The translations under genes and the position numbers were made by a program. Below the pieces are notes generated by a model. The model was given only the letters and a program-made list of their open reading frames with translations, did not search any database and was not told where the DNA came from. Positions 1 through 7,326 of a DNA stretch of 20,431 bases are shown one piece after another; position 1 is the stretch's first letter, and the number at the start of each line of letters is the position of its first letter. The DNA is taken from positions 1 through 20,431 of the forward strand of contig DKQG01000042.1 of the NCBI GenBank assembly GCA_002471575.1, in the 5' to 3' direction. This DNA comes from Alphaproteobacteria bacterium UBA7314. GTDB lineage: Bacteria > Pseudomonadota > Alphaproteobacteria > MPNO01 > UBA830.

Positions 1-108
1 TGCGATGATGATGCCGTCGCTGAAGCTGCGCGCATTGCTGTCCGCCGGGCATTGCGCGAAAGTGTCGGCAAGCGACCGGTGACGGACGTCCATGTGGTGA
101 GGATCTAG
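1..108 (+). CDS. rnj: Ribonuclease J, C-terminal end (partial)
   Basis: The window opens inside a reading frame that gives 35 residues and then a TAG stop, ending in GKRPVTDVHVVRI. The pattern (charged helix with RRALRE, then a short basic strand ending the protein) fits the C-terminus of ribonuclease J, a metallo-beta-lactamase-fold exo/endoribonuclease that matures and degrades RNA in the cytoplasm. The call leans on this short tail plus the neighbour: DUF1467 genes commonly follow rnj in alphaproteobacteria (family knowledge). The catalytic domain lies outside the window, so activity cannot be judged. The next gene starts 3 bases after the stop, so the two are probably co-transcribed. Confidence 0.7.
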   Translation, partial: CDDDAVAEAARIAVRRALRESVGKRPVTDVHVVRI

Positions 109-111
109 AAG

Positions 112-357
112 ATGACTTGGTTTTCAGCGGTACTGGTGTATGTCGTCGTTTGGTGGCTGGTCTTTTTCATGAGCCTTCCGTTCGGCGCTCGCTCGTATCA
201 CGAGGCGGGCGAAGAAGTGGAAACTGGCAACGCGGAAAGTGCGCCATTACGTCCGAGGATATGGCTTAAAGCAGGCGTGTCCACTCTGATCGCGGCGGCA
301 CTGACCGTCGCCGTCTATTTTCTTATCGACAGCGGCGCTCTCAGCTTCCGGGGCTGA
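112..357 (+). CDS. DUF1467 family small membrane protein
   Basis: This 81-residue protein has two predicted membrane segments, about residues 5-22 (rich in V, W and F) and 52-73, joined by a polar acidic loop with EAGEEVETGN. The motif MSLPFGARSYHEAGEE after the first helix is typical of DUF1467 proteins, which are found almost only in alphaproteobacteria and have no established function. It starts 3 bases after the ribonuclease J stop. In many relatives I remember proS following closely; here the next gene on the right is the convergent allA, only 16 bases away, and proS lies about 17 kb downstream. Start and family are fairly secure; the function is unknown. Confidence 0.82.
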   Translation: MTWFSAVLVYVVVWWLVFFMSLPFGARSYHEAGEEVETGNAESAPLRPRIWLKAGVSTLIAAALTVAVYFLIDSGALSFRG

Positions 358-373
358 TCGCCGGGCAAGCGGC

Positions 374-874
374 TCAGACCACCAAGGTTGCCCCCGCACC
401 TTCGAACCAGATTTCGTCGCAATTAGCGCCCAGACCGCCGCGGTCGACCACGAGAAAATCGTGGTCCGGTTTCAACACCAGCAACGGGTGGTGCCATACA
501 CCGGCGTGGTAATTCACACCCTGATAGCCCTCGGCCCGAAAAGCGCGCAGCTGGCTGAGGTCGGGTGCGTCGCCGGGAGGAGCGACGACTAGCAGCCATT
601 TGTGTGCCTGCATTGGAATAAACGCCTGAGAACCCAGCGGATGGCGTTCGACCATGTGGATGTCGATCGGCTGGGGCCTGGGCTGACCCCGGAAGATATT
701 GATCAGCGGATGACCACCATCCGATTTGACGTCGACGGTAGCGAGGTCGTGGAACCTCTCGGTGGTTCCCTCGTTGATTTCGATCCGCTGCGCACCCTCG
801 GTCTCGATGACGTCGCCAAATGGCGCAAAGGCCTCGCGCGACAGTGGTGCCGGAAACAGTTGAAGCGGATCCAA
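374..874 (-). CDS. allA: Ureidoglycolate lyase
   Basis: This 166-residue protein of the AllA cupin-like family cleaves ureidoglycolate to glyoxylate and urea in the cytoplasm, the last step of allantoin breakdown. Visible family features are LSREAFAPFGDVIE near the N-terminus (residues 11-24), the strand AFIPMQAHKWLLVVAPPGD in the middle, and the C-terminal GVNYHAGVWHHPLLVL followed by FLVVDRGG, whose histidines and acidic residues belong to the active-site region. The most likely start is TTG at 874-872, two bases after the allantoicase stop, because no ATG lies upstream in frame and the homologous N-terminus begins close to here. The Shine-Dalgarno is weak, so translation is probably coupled to alc. 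It is the last gene of the leftward operon and ends 16 bases from the convergent DUF1467 gene. Confidence 0.92.
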   Translation of the reverse strand: MDPLQLFPAPLSREAFAPFGDVIETEGAQRIEINEGTTERFHDLATVDVKSDGGHPLINIFRGQPRPQPIDIHMVERHPLGSQAFIPMQAHKWLLVVAPPGDAPDLSQLRAFRAEGYQGVNYHAGVWHHPLLVLKPDHDFLVVDRGGLGANCDEIWFEGAGATLVV

Positions 875-876
875 AG

Positions 877-1920
877 TCAGTCCGTCTGCGACAACGGGCC
901 GAAAACGCGCACCCGGCTGATGCCGCCATCTGGAAATATGTTCAGTCGGATATGAGTGATCGATCCGAAATCACCGTCGATTGCCGCGCTGTCGAAGGTG
1001 TGGATATTGTCCATCTGCAGTTTCTGTTCTCTCATCAGAAGATCCCAGCCCTCGCAGGACGACAGAATATCCTCATCTGTCTCCCCGTCATCGAGGTGAG
1101 CGGCCTGGATGCTGCAGCGGTCGGGGTAGTTGCCCTTGAAATGAGCGGTATCGATTTCGATCTTTTCCGCAAGCCCAGCGGCACCAAGCGCCACGACAAT
1201 CCAGTCATTGCCAGGTTCGCGCCGTCGACGCGTTTCCCAGCCATCGCCCATGTTGCGGCCGCGGCCCGCGGTCAGGATAACCCAAGGGTCGCCGTAATGG
1301 GCGTCATTGTAACCGACGACGCGGCCACCATTGATGATCGCCGATAATTCGTGATTTTCGTTGGGGTCCTGAAGTTTCCATTCGGCGACGGGGTTACCCC
1401 AGACCCGGAACCGCGCTATGCCACCGTCCGGATAGATATTGAGGCGGAGGTAGTTGTAGGCGCGATCGTCCGAGATGGCGAACAAGTTGGGAGAATCCGG
1501 GGCGATGTTGGACTCCGGTACCAGTTCCACCCATTCGGTGCTGTCGTCCAGAGCGCTGTCTGTCAGAGCCCCTTCGATGCGAGCGCGCGGGGGATGGTTG
1601 CCTGTGAAGAAACGGGTATTCAGATCGAACCCTGCAATGATGCCCTTGGCGCCGAGCTGCAGGATACAGTGATCGTTGCCGCCGCCACGCCGCCGCCGGG
1701 TTTCCCAGCCGTCCATCCATTTGCCGTGTTCGTCATAACGATCCGGGTAGAAAACGGGCGGCGCGTCTTCCAGCATGCGTTCCCGCGGGGCAAAAAATTC
1801 ATCAGAAACCTCGGTCACATTCGCGCCGAGACGGGGAGATGCGAGGTTGACGGCGCCTGCGTCGGCCGCGAAATCGGGCTTGGTTTCTTCGGTCCTTATG
1901 GCTAGTGCTGTGTCGCTCAT
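877..1920 (-). CDS. alc: Allantoicase
   Basis: This 347-residue enzyme hydrolyses allantoate to ureidoglycolate and urea. The protein is an internal duplication, as expected of the family: DGWETRRRRGGGND at residues 70-83 recurs as DGWETRRRREPGND at 226-239, and LRLNIYPDGGIARFRVWG at 158-175 recurs as IRLNIFPDGGISRVRVFG at 324-341. Each half is a jelly-roll allantoicase repeat. Length matches the usual 330-350 residues and both repeats look intact. The ATG at 1920-1918 overlaps the uraD stop by 4 bases (ATGA), which implies translational coupling. Allantoicase plus AllA gives the urea-releasing branch, not the ammonia-releasing allantoate amidohydrolase branch, so the host should produce two urea per allantoin. 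Confidence 0.96.
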   Translation of the reverse strand: MSDTALAIRTEETKPDFAADAGAVNLASPRLGANVTEVSDEFFAPRERMLEDAPPVFYPDRYDEHGKWMDGWETRRRRGGGNDHCILQLGAKGIIAGFDLNTRFFTGNHPPRARIEGALTDSALDDSTEWVELVPESNIAPDSPNLFAISDDRAYNYLRLNIYPDGGIARFRVWGNPVAEWKLQDPNENHELSAIINGGRVVGYNDAHYGDPWVILTAGRGRNMGDGWETRRRREPGNDWIVVALGAAGLAEKIEIDTAHFKGNYPDRCSIQAAHLDDGETDEDILSSCEGWDLLMREQKLQMDNIHTFDSAAIDGDFGSITHIRLNIFPDGGISRVRVFGPLSQTD

Positions 1921-2462
1921 TCTTGTTCTTCCTGAAAAATGGCCTCGATGCGCAAAAGGGCAATACGGTGAACCTGTTTCAGCGCTTCTGCGAATTCGCT
2001 TTCCGGGGGGTTGTCCACCCGGCTCCGAAAATTATCGAGGATTTCCTGACGGCGGCGACCGCGCACGGCCAGAATATAAGGAAACCCGAATCTTTTCTTG
2101 TAGCGCCCGTTCAGGGACTGGAATTCCTCGAATTCCTCCGCCGTGCACTGATCGAGCTGGGCGCTCGCCTGTTCGGCGGTGGATTCGGCCGTCAGGTCGG
2201 CAGCCATCGCCAGCTTGCCGGCTAGATCCGGATGCGCCTGCAAAAGCGCGAGTTTTTTGTCGCTTTCCGCTTCCTCAACGACGTCATGCATGGCTCCGTG
2301 AAGACCTGCGATGGTGTCATGATCGCCTGTCAGACCGCCGGCGAAGACATCTTCGGCGATCCAGCAGGAATGCTCATAGACGCCTCCAAAGGACTCCAGA
2401 AACGTATCGAGATTCATTCGGCTCGGCATTAGCCTTCGGTTCTCGTTCGCGGCTTCTATCAT
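1917..2462 (-). CDS. uraD: 2-oxo-4-hydroxy-4-carboxy-5-ureidoimidazoline (OHCU) decarboxylase
   Basis: This all-helical OHCU decarboxylase converts OHCU to S-allantoin, the third step after urate oxidation. Diagnostic motifs are FGGVYEHSCWIAE (residues 25-37), LLQAHPDLAGK (73-83, with the catalytic histidine of the HPDL motif) and the substrate-binding loop RFGFPYILAVRG (124-135). Length is 181 residues, slightly above the usual 165-175, because the chosen ATG at 2462-2460 adds about 15 residues; the internal ATG that begins MNLDTFLESFGG (at 2417) gives a more typical N-terminus. I keep the longer form because it overlaps the puuE stop by 4 bases like the other junctions of this operon. It works directly after UraH, which is encoded on the opposite arm. 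Confidence 0.93.
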   Translation of the reverse strand: MIEAANENRRLMPSRMNLDTFLESFGGVYEHSCWIAEDVFAGGLTGDHDTIAGLHGAMHDVVEEAESDKKLALLQAHPDLAGKLAMAADLTAESTAEQASAQLDQCTAEEFEEFQSLNGRYKKRFGFPYILAVRGRRRQEILDNFRSRVDNPPESEFAEALKQVHRIALLRIEAIFQEEQE

Positions 2463-3382
2463 GTCGCGGTGCTTTCGGGTGGGGGAAATTTTTCCCGCCA
2501 GTGACGGGCAATATCAACCCTGCGGCAGAACCAGACATTGTCGTGCCCGCAGGCATAGTCGACAAAACGCTTCAGCGCGGCAAATCTGCCTGGCCTCCCG
2601 GCTAGTCGGCAGTGGAGGCCGATCGACATCATCTTGGGAGTATCGGCGCCTTCTTCGTAGAGCGTATCGAAGGTGTCTTTCAGATAGGCGTAGAACTGAT
2701 CGCCTGAATTGAACCCTTGCGCGGTCGCGAAGCGCATGTCGTTTGCGTCCAGCGTATAGGGAACCACCAAATGCGGTTTGCCCCCGCTTTTGGTCCAGAA
2801 AGGTAGATCGTCGTTGTAATCGTCCGCGTCGTAGAGGAAGCCACCTTCCTCGGCGACCAGCCGTCGCGTGTTCGGTCCCGTGCGGCCGGTATACCAGCCC
2901 AGCGGGCGTTCGCCGCAGATACGCGTGTGGATATCGATCGCGGTCAACAGGTGTTCACGTTCTATCTCTTCCGGGATGTATTGGTAGTCGATCCAGCGCC
3001 AGCCATGGCTACAAATTTCATGCCTGGCTTTCATCGCGGCTTCCGCGACTGCGGGATTGCGTTCCAGCGCCATGGCGATGGCGAAAAATGTCACCGGGAT
3101 CTCATAGTCGCCGAACATGCGCATCAGTCGCCAGACGCCCACGCGGCTGCCGTATTCATAGATTGATTCCATGCTCATGTGACGCACGCCTTCGCGTGCG
3201 TCGGCACCGATGATTTCGGACAGAAAGGCCTCCGAAGTCTTGTCTCCATGCAAAATTGCGTTTTCGCCGCCCTCTTCGTAATTGATTACGAACTGAACCG
3301 CGATGCGTGCGCCGCCCGGCCAGTCAGGGTTGGGTGGGTTAGCGCCGTAGCCGGCCATATCACGGGGGTAGGGAGTGGTCAT
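2459..3382 (-). CDS. puuE: Cofactor-independent allantoinase (polysaccharide deacetylase fold)
   Basis: This 307-residue allantoinase opens S-allantoin to allantoate. It belongs to the PuuE group of the NodB/polysaccharide deacetylase superfamily, unrelated to the metal-dependent AllB amidohydrolases. Family features include the N-terminal MAGYGANPPNPDWPGGARIAVQFVINYEEGGE (residues 9-40), SIYEYGSRVGVWRL (73-86), HEICSHGWRW (121-130) and GWYTGRTGPNTRRL in the middle. The HEICSHG segment replaces the classical deacetylase metal motif, consistent with a metal-free enzyme. The ATG at 3382-3380 has an AAGGA ribosome-binding site about 8 bases upstream and follows the regulator stop by 11 bases. 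The 3' end overlaps uraD by 4 bases. Length and motifs are normal. Confidence 0.95.
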   Translation of the reverse strand: MTTPYPRDMAGYGANPPNPDWPGGARIAVQFVINYEEGGENAILHGDKTSEAFLSEIIGADAREGVRHMSMESIYEYGSRVGVWRLMRMFGDYEIPVTFFAIAMALERNPAVAEAAMKARHEICSHGWRWIDYQYIPEEIEREHLLTAIDIHTRICGERPLGWYTGRTGPNTRRLVAEEGGFLYDADDYNDDLPFWTKSGGKPHLVVPYTLDANDMRFATAQGFNSGDQFYAYLKDTFDTLYEEGADTPKMMSIGLHCRLAGRPGRFAALKRFVDYACGHDNVWFCRRVDIARHWREKFPPPESTAT

Positions 3383-3393
3383 GCGGTCGGTCC

Positions 3394-4098
3394 TTATTGA
3401 GCGGCGACGACGTCGGCGAATACGGCGTGCAGATTTTTTGACCCTTCAGGCGTATCCAGCATCAGGCGCCGTTCGCAGGCCGTCAGGTGACGTTTCATGA
3501 TGTCGCGGCTCTGCCTCACGTCGCCCTCAGAGATGGCGGCGATCAGCCGGTCATGGTCGTCATTTTCGCACATGCCGCTGCCGGACGGGACGTACCGTGC
3601 GATAGCCAGCGAAGTTTGCGCAACGAGCTGACGGAGCAATTCGCGTAGCGGTCGGTTTCCGGCGATATCGGCAAGTCTCAGATGGAAATCGCCGGATAGG
3701 CGGATGGCATCGCTGTTTTCTCCGGCGTGGATAAAAGCGTGCTCGCGGGATGCGATATCGGTCAGGACATCGGCATCCTCCGGCGTGCATTTGCGGGCTG
3801 CTTCGGCGACGATGCCGTCTTCAAGCAAACGCCGGGCTTCGAATATCTCCCGGACTTCGTCAGGTTCCGGCGCGGCGATGACTGCACCGCGGTTCGGTCG
3901 GTGCTTTACCACTTTGTCGAGCGACAGGCGCAACAGGACCTTACGGATGATGGTCCGGCTGACGCCGAAAACATCGCATAGATCCTTTTCCGTCAGCTTG
4001 GTATCCGGCAACAGTCGCTGTTCGAGAATGGCGTCGAATACCTGATCGTAGATCCAGCCTTCGGAGGGTTTTTTGCTGCGTTTCAATTGTGCCACCAT
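3394..4098 (-). CDS. GntR-family transcriptional regulator (FCD domain), probable purine-catabolism regulator
   Basis: The protein has 234 residues from the ATG at 4098-4096, preceded by a GAAGAAGA purine stretch; a longer form starting at 4140 would run through the palindromic operator and is less likely. A winged helix-turn-helix occupies about residues 12-75 (LTEKDLCDVFGVSRTIIRKVLLRL is the recognition region). An FCD effector domain follows at about 85-215, with the expected histidine ligands visible as FHLRL (H139), DDHDRLIAAI (H182) and MKRHL (H204), which usually hold a metal that helps bind a carboxylate effector. It is the first gene of the puuE-uraD-alc-allA operon and faces uraH. 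Control of both arms and a pathway acid such as allantoate or urate as effector are inference. Repressor action fits the operator position inside its own promoter. Confidence 0.9.
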   Translation of the reverse strand: MVAQLKRSKKPSEGWIYDQVFDAILEQRLLPDTKLTEKDLCDVFGVSRTIIRKVLLRLSLDKVVKHRPNRGAVIAAPEPDEVREIFEARRLLEDGIVAEAARKCTPEDADVLTDIASREHAFIHAGENSDAIRLSGDFHLRLADIAGNRPLRELLRQLVAQTSLAIARYVPSGSGMCENDDHDRLIAAISEGDVRQSRDIMKRHLTACERRLMLDTPEGSKNLHAVFADVVAAQ

Positions 4099-4111
4099 GA
4101 ATCTTCTTCGA

Positions 4112-4140
4112 CGTATAATTGTATACAATTTGATGCTCAA
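4112..4140 (-). promoter_or_regulatory. Candidate sigma-70-type promoter of the leftward operon
   Basis: Read on the minus strand, TTGAGC (4140-4135) and TATACG (4117-4112) are separated by exactly 17 bases, each matching 4 of 6 consensus positions. The spacer is filled almost entirely by the 14-bp palindrome. The predicted start of transcription lies only about 7 bases before the regulator ATG, giving a very short leader. That is a weak point; another -10 choice (TACAAT inside the palindrome) is possible. Confidence 0.4.
4117..4130. promoter_or_regulatory. Perfect 14-bp palindrome, probable GntR/FCD operator
   Basis: AATTGTATACAATT is a perfect inverted repeat lying 18 to 32 bases upstream of the regulator start codon. 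Short AT-rich palindromes centred on TATAC-type cores (for example TTGTATACAA) are typical binding sites of FCD-type GntR proteins (family knowledge). Its location between the candidate -35 and -10 boxes suggests negative autoregulation of the leftward operon. Specific recognition by the adjacent regulator is inferred. Confidence 0.65.
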
Positions 4141-4336
4141 CTAAAATCGTTCTATTTGGGGTCCCTTCCGACAGGAATACCGTACCGTCGATGGCGGTTG
4201 ATTTCAAAAACTCGACGAAACCAGCGGGTACGATGCTTGATAGCGTGGACGCGTAGAAACCGGCAATCTCAACTTGCGAAGCCTTCTGGCCACATGTAGT
4301 TTTCTTACCCGAACGTAAAGAAATCTCTAGATTTTC

Positions 4337-4350
4337 GATCGGATACAATT
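4337..4350. promoter_or_regulatory. Degenerate second copy of the operator in front of uraH
   Basis: GATCGGATACAATT matches the perfect palindrome upstream of the regulator at 11 of 14 positions; the right half ATACAATT is identical and the left half carries the three changes. It ends 16 bases before the uraH ATG. The TACAAT inside it (4344-4349) could serve as a -10 box, so a bound regulator would block the rightward operon. No convincing -35 box was found. Confidence 0.45.
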
Positions 4351-4366
4351 TCACACGGAAAACTCC

Positions 4367-4720
4367 ATGGGGCGCTTGACTACCCACATACTCGATACAG
4401 CGAATGGCTGTCCGGCGTCCGGTGTGACGATCAACCTGTTTTCCGTCGGTGAGGACGGCAAGCTGATCGCTATTAATTCGGTGGTCACTAACAGCGACGG
4501 CCGCTGCGACAGCGCGGTCCTGGACGGGGGTGCTTTCGGCATCGGTGTTTACGAGCTGCAGTTTCATGTCGGGGCCTATTTCAAGGATGGTTCAGTGTCC
4601 GGCGCCCCGGCATTTCTGGATATCGTACCCGTCCGTTTTGGCATTTCGGCGGCGGAAGAGCATTATCACGTGCCGCTGCTGATTTCGCCGTTCGGCTATT
4701 CAACCTATCGTGGGAGCTGA
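4367..4720 (+). CDS. uraH: 5-hydroxyisourate hydrolase (transthyretin-like)
   Basis: This 117-residue transthyretin-related protein hydrolyses 5-hydroxyisourate, the urate oxidase product, to OHCU. The signature residues are all present: THILDTANGCPASGV at the N-terminus (H7), R46 in SDGRCD, H101 in EEHYHVPLL, and the C-terminal tetrapeptide YRGS. No signal peptide is visible, so it should be cytoplasmic. It is the first gene of the long rightward operon, with a degenerate operator copy just upstream and a weak ribosome-binding site. Its stop lies 6 bases before the puuD start. The product is handed to UraD, encoded on the divergent operon. Confidence 0.95.
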   Translation: MGRLTTHILDTANGCPASGVTINLFSVGEDGKLIAINSVVTNSDGRCDSAVLDGGAFGIGVYELQFHVGAYFKDGSVSGAPAFLDIVPVRFGISAAEEHYHVPLLISPFGYSTYRGS

Positions 4721-4726
4721 TGCCGC

Positions 4727-5935
4727 ATGCTTGAGATCGCCTATGCCGACTGGCTGAATCTGGGGTTTCGTTGGCTTCACGTCATAGCCGGGATATCGTG
4801 GATCGGAACGTCTTTCTATTTCATCTTTCTCGATCTCAGCCTGCGTAAGCACGCCAGCTTACCCCAAGGTGTTGGCGGCGAGTCCTGGAACGTGCATGGC
4901 GGCGGCTTTTACCTGATGCGGAAATACACCGTTGCTCCGGCGGAGATGCCGAAGGAACTGCACTGGTTCAAGTACGAGGCCTATTTCACCTGGCTGTCCG
5001 GTTTCGCGCTGCTGGCAGTTATTTACTACTGGGGCGCGGAAAGCTATCTGATCGATAAGGAAGTCCTCGATCTCCAGTCTTGGGAAGCCATCCTGATCAG
5101 TGTCGGGTTTTTTGCCGGCGGCTGGATCGTCTATGATCTCCTCTGTCGGTCGCCGTTTTCGTCGCACGAATTGCTACTCTCCGCGGCTGTCTTCGTGTTG
5201 ATCGCGTTCTCTGCGTATTTCCTGACCCACCTGTTCAGCGGCCGGGCGGCATTCGTCCATGTTGGGGCGATGGTTGGGACGATCATGGTCGGGAACGTGT
5301 TTTTTATCATCATTCCCAACCAGAAAAAGGTGGTGAAATCGCTGCTGGCGGGCGAAGAGCCCGATCCGCGCCTCGGAGCCATGGGCAAGCACCGGTCCAC
5401 CCATAACAATTACCTGACCCTGCCGGTCATTCTGATGATGATCAGCCAGCACTATCCGATGCTTTACGACAACGATAATAGCTGGCTGGTGGTAACGCTA
5501 ATCCTGCTGGTTGGCGCCAGCATCCGGCATTTCTTCAATCTCATGCATACTGGGCGGGAAATAAAAACGCTGCGCTGGCAGTGGCCGACCGCGGTTGTCC
5601 TGATGGCGTTTCTTGTGGTGTATCTGAGCTGGCAGCCCGCTGTCGATGCGTCGACGGAGGTCGAGGTGCCGACAGCGACGGATGTGGTCGCGATCGCCCA
5701 GGTGCACTGCGCATCCTGTCATGCGGTGAAAACGACCGATCCTGACGTCAAAAAGGCACCCGGCGGCGTGATGCTGGAAACGGTCGAAGACTTGCGCAAG
5801 CACAGCACAGGGGTGCTGAAACAGTCGGTGCTGTCGAGGGCCATGCCACTGGGCAATAAGACCAAGATGACCGATGCCGAGCGTAAAGCGCTGGGTGTCT
5901 GGATCCGGGCCGGTATGCCCGACGGCGAAGAATGA
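4727..5935 (+). CDS. puuD: Membrane-bound urate oxidase with C-terminal cytochrome c domain
   Basis: This 402-residue PuuD-type enzyme oxidises urate to 5-hydroxyisourate in the inner membrane. Residues 1-300 form the polytopic urate oxidase domain (about eight membrane helices) with LHVIAGISWIGTSFYFIFLD (17-36), WFKYEAYFTWLSG (80-92) and KHRSTHNNYLTLPVIL (221-236). A short linker leads to a cytochrome c domain with the haem-binding CASCH at 328-332 and a likely axial methionine in RAMPLGN (M373). The domain ends in VWIRAGMPDGEE. In this family electrons pass through the haem to the respiratory chain, so no hydrogen peroxide forms, unlike soluble uricase. A purine-rich GGGAGC lies 10-16 bases upstream of the ATG. 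The end overlaps xdhA by 4 bases. Confidence 0.96.
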   Translation: MLEIAYADWLNLGFRWLHVIAGISWIGTSFYFIFLDLSLRKHASLPQGVGGESWNVHGGGFYLMRKYTVAPAEMPKELHWFKYEAYFTWLSGFALLAVIYYWGAESYLIDKEVLDLQSWEAILISVGFFAGGWIVYDLLCRSPFSSHELLLSAAVFVLIAFSAYFLTHLFSGRAAFVHVGAMVGTIMVGNVFFIIIPNQKKVVKSLLAGEEPDPRLGAMGKHRSTHNNYLTLPVILMMISQHYPMLYDNDNSWLVVTLILLVGASIRHFFNLMHTGREIKTLRWQWPTAVVLMAFLVVYLSWQPAVDASTEVEVPTATDVVAIAQVHCASCHAVKTTDPDVKKAPGGVMLETVEDLRKHSTGVLKQSVLSRAMPLGNKTKMTDAERKALGVWIRAGMPDGEE

Positions 5936-7326
5936 TCCGCTTTATCCTCAATAGCGAGGAACACGCGGCGGAAAACGTGTCGCCGACCACTACAATGCTC
6001 GATTACGTGCGAAGCCACCTCAGCTTGACTGGCACCAAGGAAGGCTGCGCCGAGGGCGACTGCGGCGCCTGCACGGTGGTGCGCGTCACCGACGGAAGGT
6101 TCGAGGCGGTAAATGCCTGTCTGATGCAGATCGGCCAGGCCGATGGCACGGAAATCATCACGGTCGAGGGCCTGAAGGCAATCAACGGGGGCGAACTGGT
6201 CCCGATCCAGGAGGCGATGGTTCGGGGCGATGGTACGCAATGCGGCTTCTGTACGCCCGGCTTCATCGGTGCCCTGTTCGCGCTGGAACAGTCGGACGAG
6301 AAGATTTCTGACGAAATCATTCACGAGGCACTTGCGGGTAATCTTTGCCGCTGCACCGGTTACCGCCCGATCGTCGATGCCGCGCGCGATGCCTGCGGGA
6401 AAATCGTGGATTACACCCCGCAGATGCCGCCCGGACGGACCAAGGAGCACCACGCCGCTGGCCAAGTGTTCCACGCGCCGGACAAGCTAGTGGAGCTAAC
6501 GGCGCTGCGAGCAGCCTATCCCGAAGCCATGCTGTTGTCGGGCGGAACAGATCTCGGTCTGCTGGTGAGCAAGGAAAAACAAAGACCGGATGTCGTCATT
6601 CACACCGCACATGTCGCCGAACTTCAGGAAATCGTTGAAACCGAAGACGCAATTACCTTCGGCGCATCGGTCAGCTATTCGCGTGCCCTACCTTATATCG
6701 ATCGGCTTTATCCGCCATTCGCCGAGATGATCCGGCGCATCGGTTCACGCCAGATCAGGAACCTGGGCACGCTGGGCGGTAATATCGGCAATGCGTCGCC
6801 CATCGGCGACACGCCGCCCTGCCTGATTGTGCTCGAAGCGGTTCTTAGTTTGGCCTCGCAGGACGGCGAGCGTGAAATCGCGATCGAGGATTTCTTCCTC
6901 GACTACCGCAAAACCGACCTTCTGCCGGGTGAGGTCATTAAATCCATTTGCATACCGAAGCTGTCTGACGGGCAGTCTTTCAGGACCTACAAGGTGTCCA
7001 AGCGCTACGATCAGGACATTTCCGCAGTGATCGGCGCATTCTGCCTAACCATCGATGGTGACATCGTGACCGACGCACGGATCGGGTTCGGCGGCATGGC
7101 GGCCACGCCGAAACGCGGGGCCGCGATGGAAGGCGCATTGATCGGTAAATGCTGGTCAGAAGAAACCGCGGCGGCGGCAGGCGTGATGGCGCGACAGGAT
7201 TACTCACCGATTTCCGATCACCGTGCATCGTCGGATTATCGTCTGCGGGTCGCCGGGAACCTATTGACCCGGTTGTATCGCGATTTGGCGGACGTGGAAG
7301 AAACACTTGAAGTGGTGAAGCTCTGA
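5932..7326 (+). CDS. xdhA: Xanthine dehydrogenase small subunit (2Fe-2S and FAD)
   Basis: This 464-residue subunit of the molybdenum enzyme oxidises hypoxanthine and xanthine to urate. The N-terminal ferredoxin domain holds the first 2Fe-2S cluster (C39, C44, C47 in CAEGDCGAC, then C63). The helical domain holds the second (C104, C107 in CGFC; C139, C141 in CRC). The FAD domain starts near residue 183 with LLSGGTDLGLLVSKEKQRPD and includes RQIRNLGTLGGNIGNASPIGDTPP; a C-terminal flavoprotein domain follows. All cluster cysteines are present. The ATG overlaps the puuD stop (ATGA), and the stop shares a base with the xdhB start (TGATG), so the three genes are tightly coupled. The split XdhA/XdhB organisation is usual in proteobacteria. 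Confidence 0.97.
   Translation: MIRFILNSEEHAAENVSPTTTMLDYVRSHLSLTGTKEGCAEGDCGACTVVRVTDGRFEAVNACLMQIGQADGTEIITVEGLKAINGGELVPIQEAMVRGDGTQCGFCTPGFIGALFALEQSDEKISDEIIHEALAGNLCRCTGYRPIVDAARDACGKIVDYTPQMPPGRTKEHHAAGQVFHAPDKLVELTALRAAYPEAMLLSGGTDLGLLVSKEKQRPDVVIHTAHVAELQEIVETEDAITFGASVSYSRALPYIDRLYPPFAEMIRRIGSRQIRNLGTLGGNIGNASPIGDTPPCLIVLEAVLSLASQDGEREIAIEDFFLDYRKTDLLPGEVIKSICIPKLSDGQSFRTYKVSKRYDQDISAVIGAFCLTIDGDIVTDARIGFGGMAATPKRGAAMEGALIGKCWSEETAAAAGVMARQDYSPISDHRASSDYRLRVAGNLLTRLYRDLADVEETLEVVKL

Noticed and set aside
358..373. Bidirectional terminator between the convergent DUF1467 and allA genes
   Set aside because: Only weak, mismatched pairing is possible across the junction and there is no T-run on either strand.
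3941..4567. Minus-strand open frame of 208 residues spanning the divergent promoter region
   Set aside because: It overlaps both the regulator and uraH in other frames, crosses the operators, and shows no recognisable family features.
5719..6474. Long minus-strand open frame (251 residues) across puuD and xdhA
   Set aside because: It is a shadow of two well-supported coding sequences with intact cofactor motifs on the plus strand.
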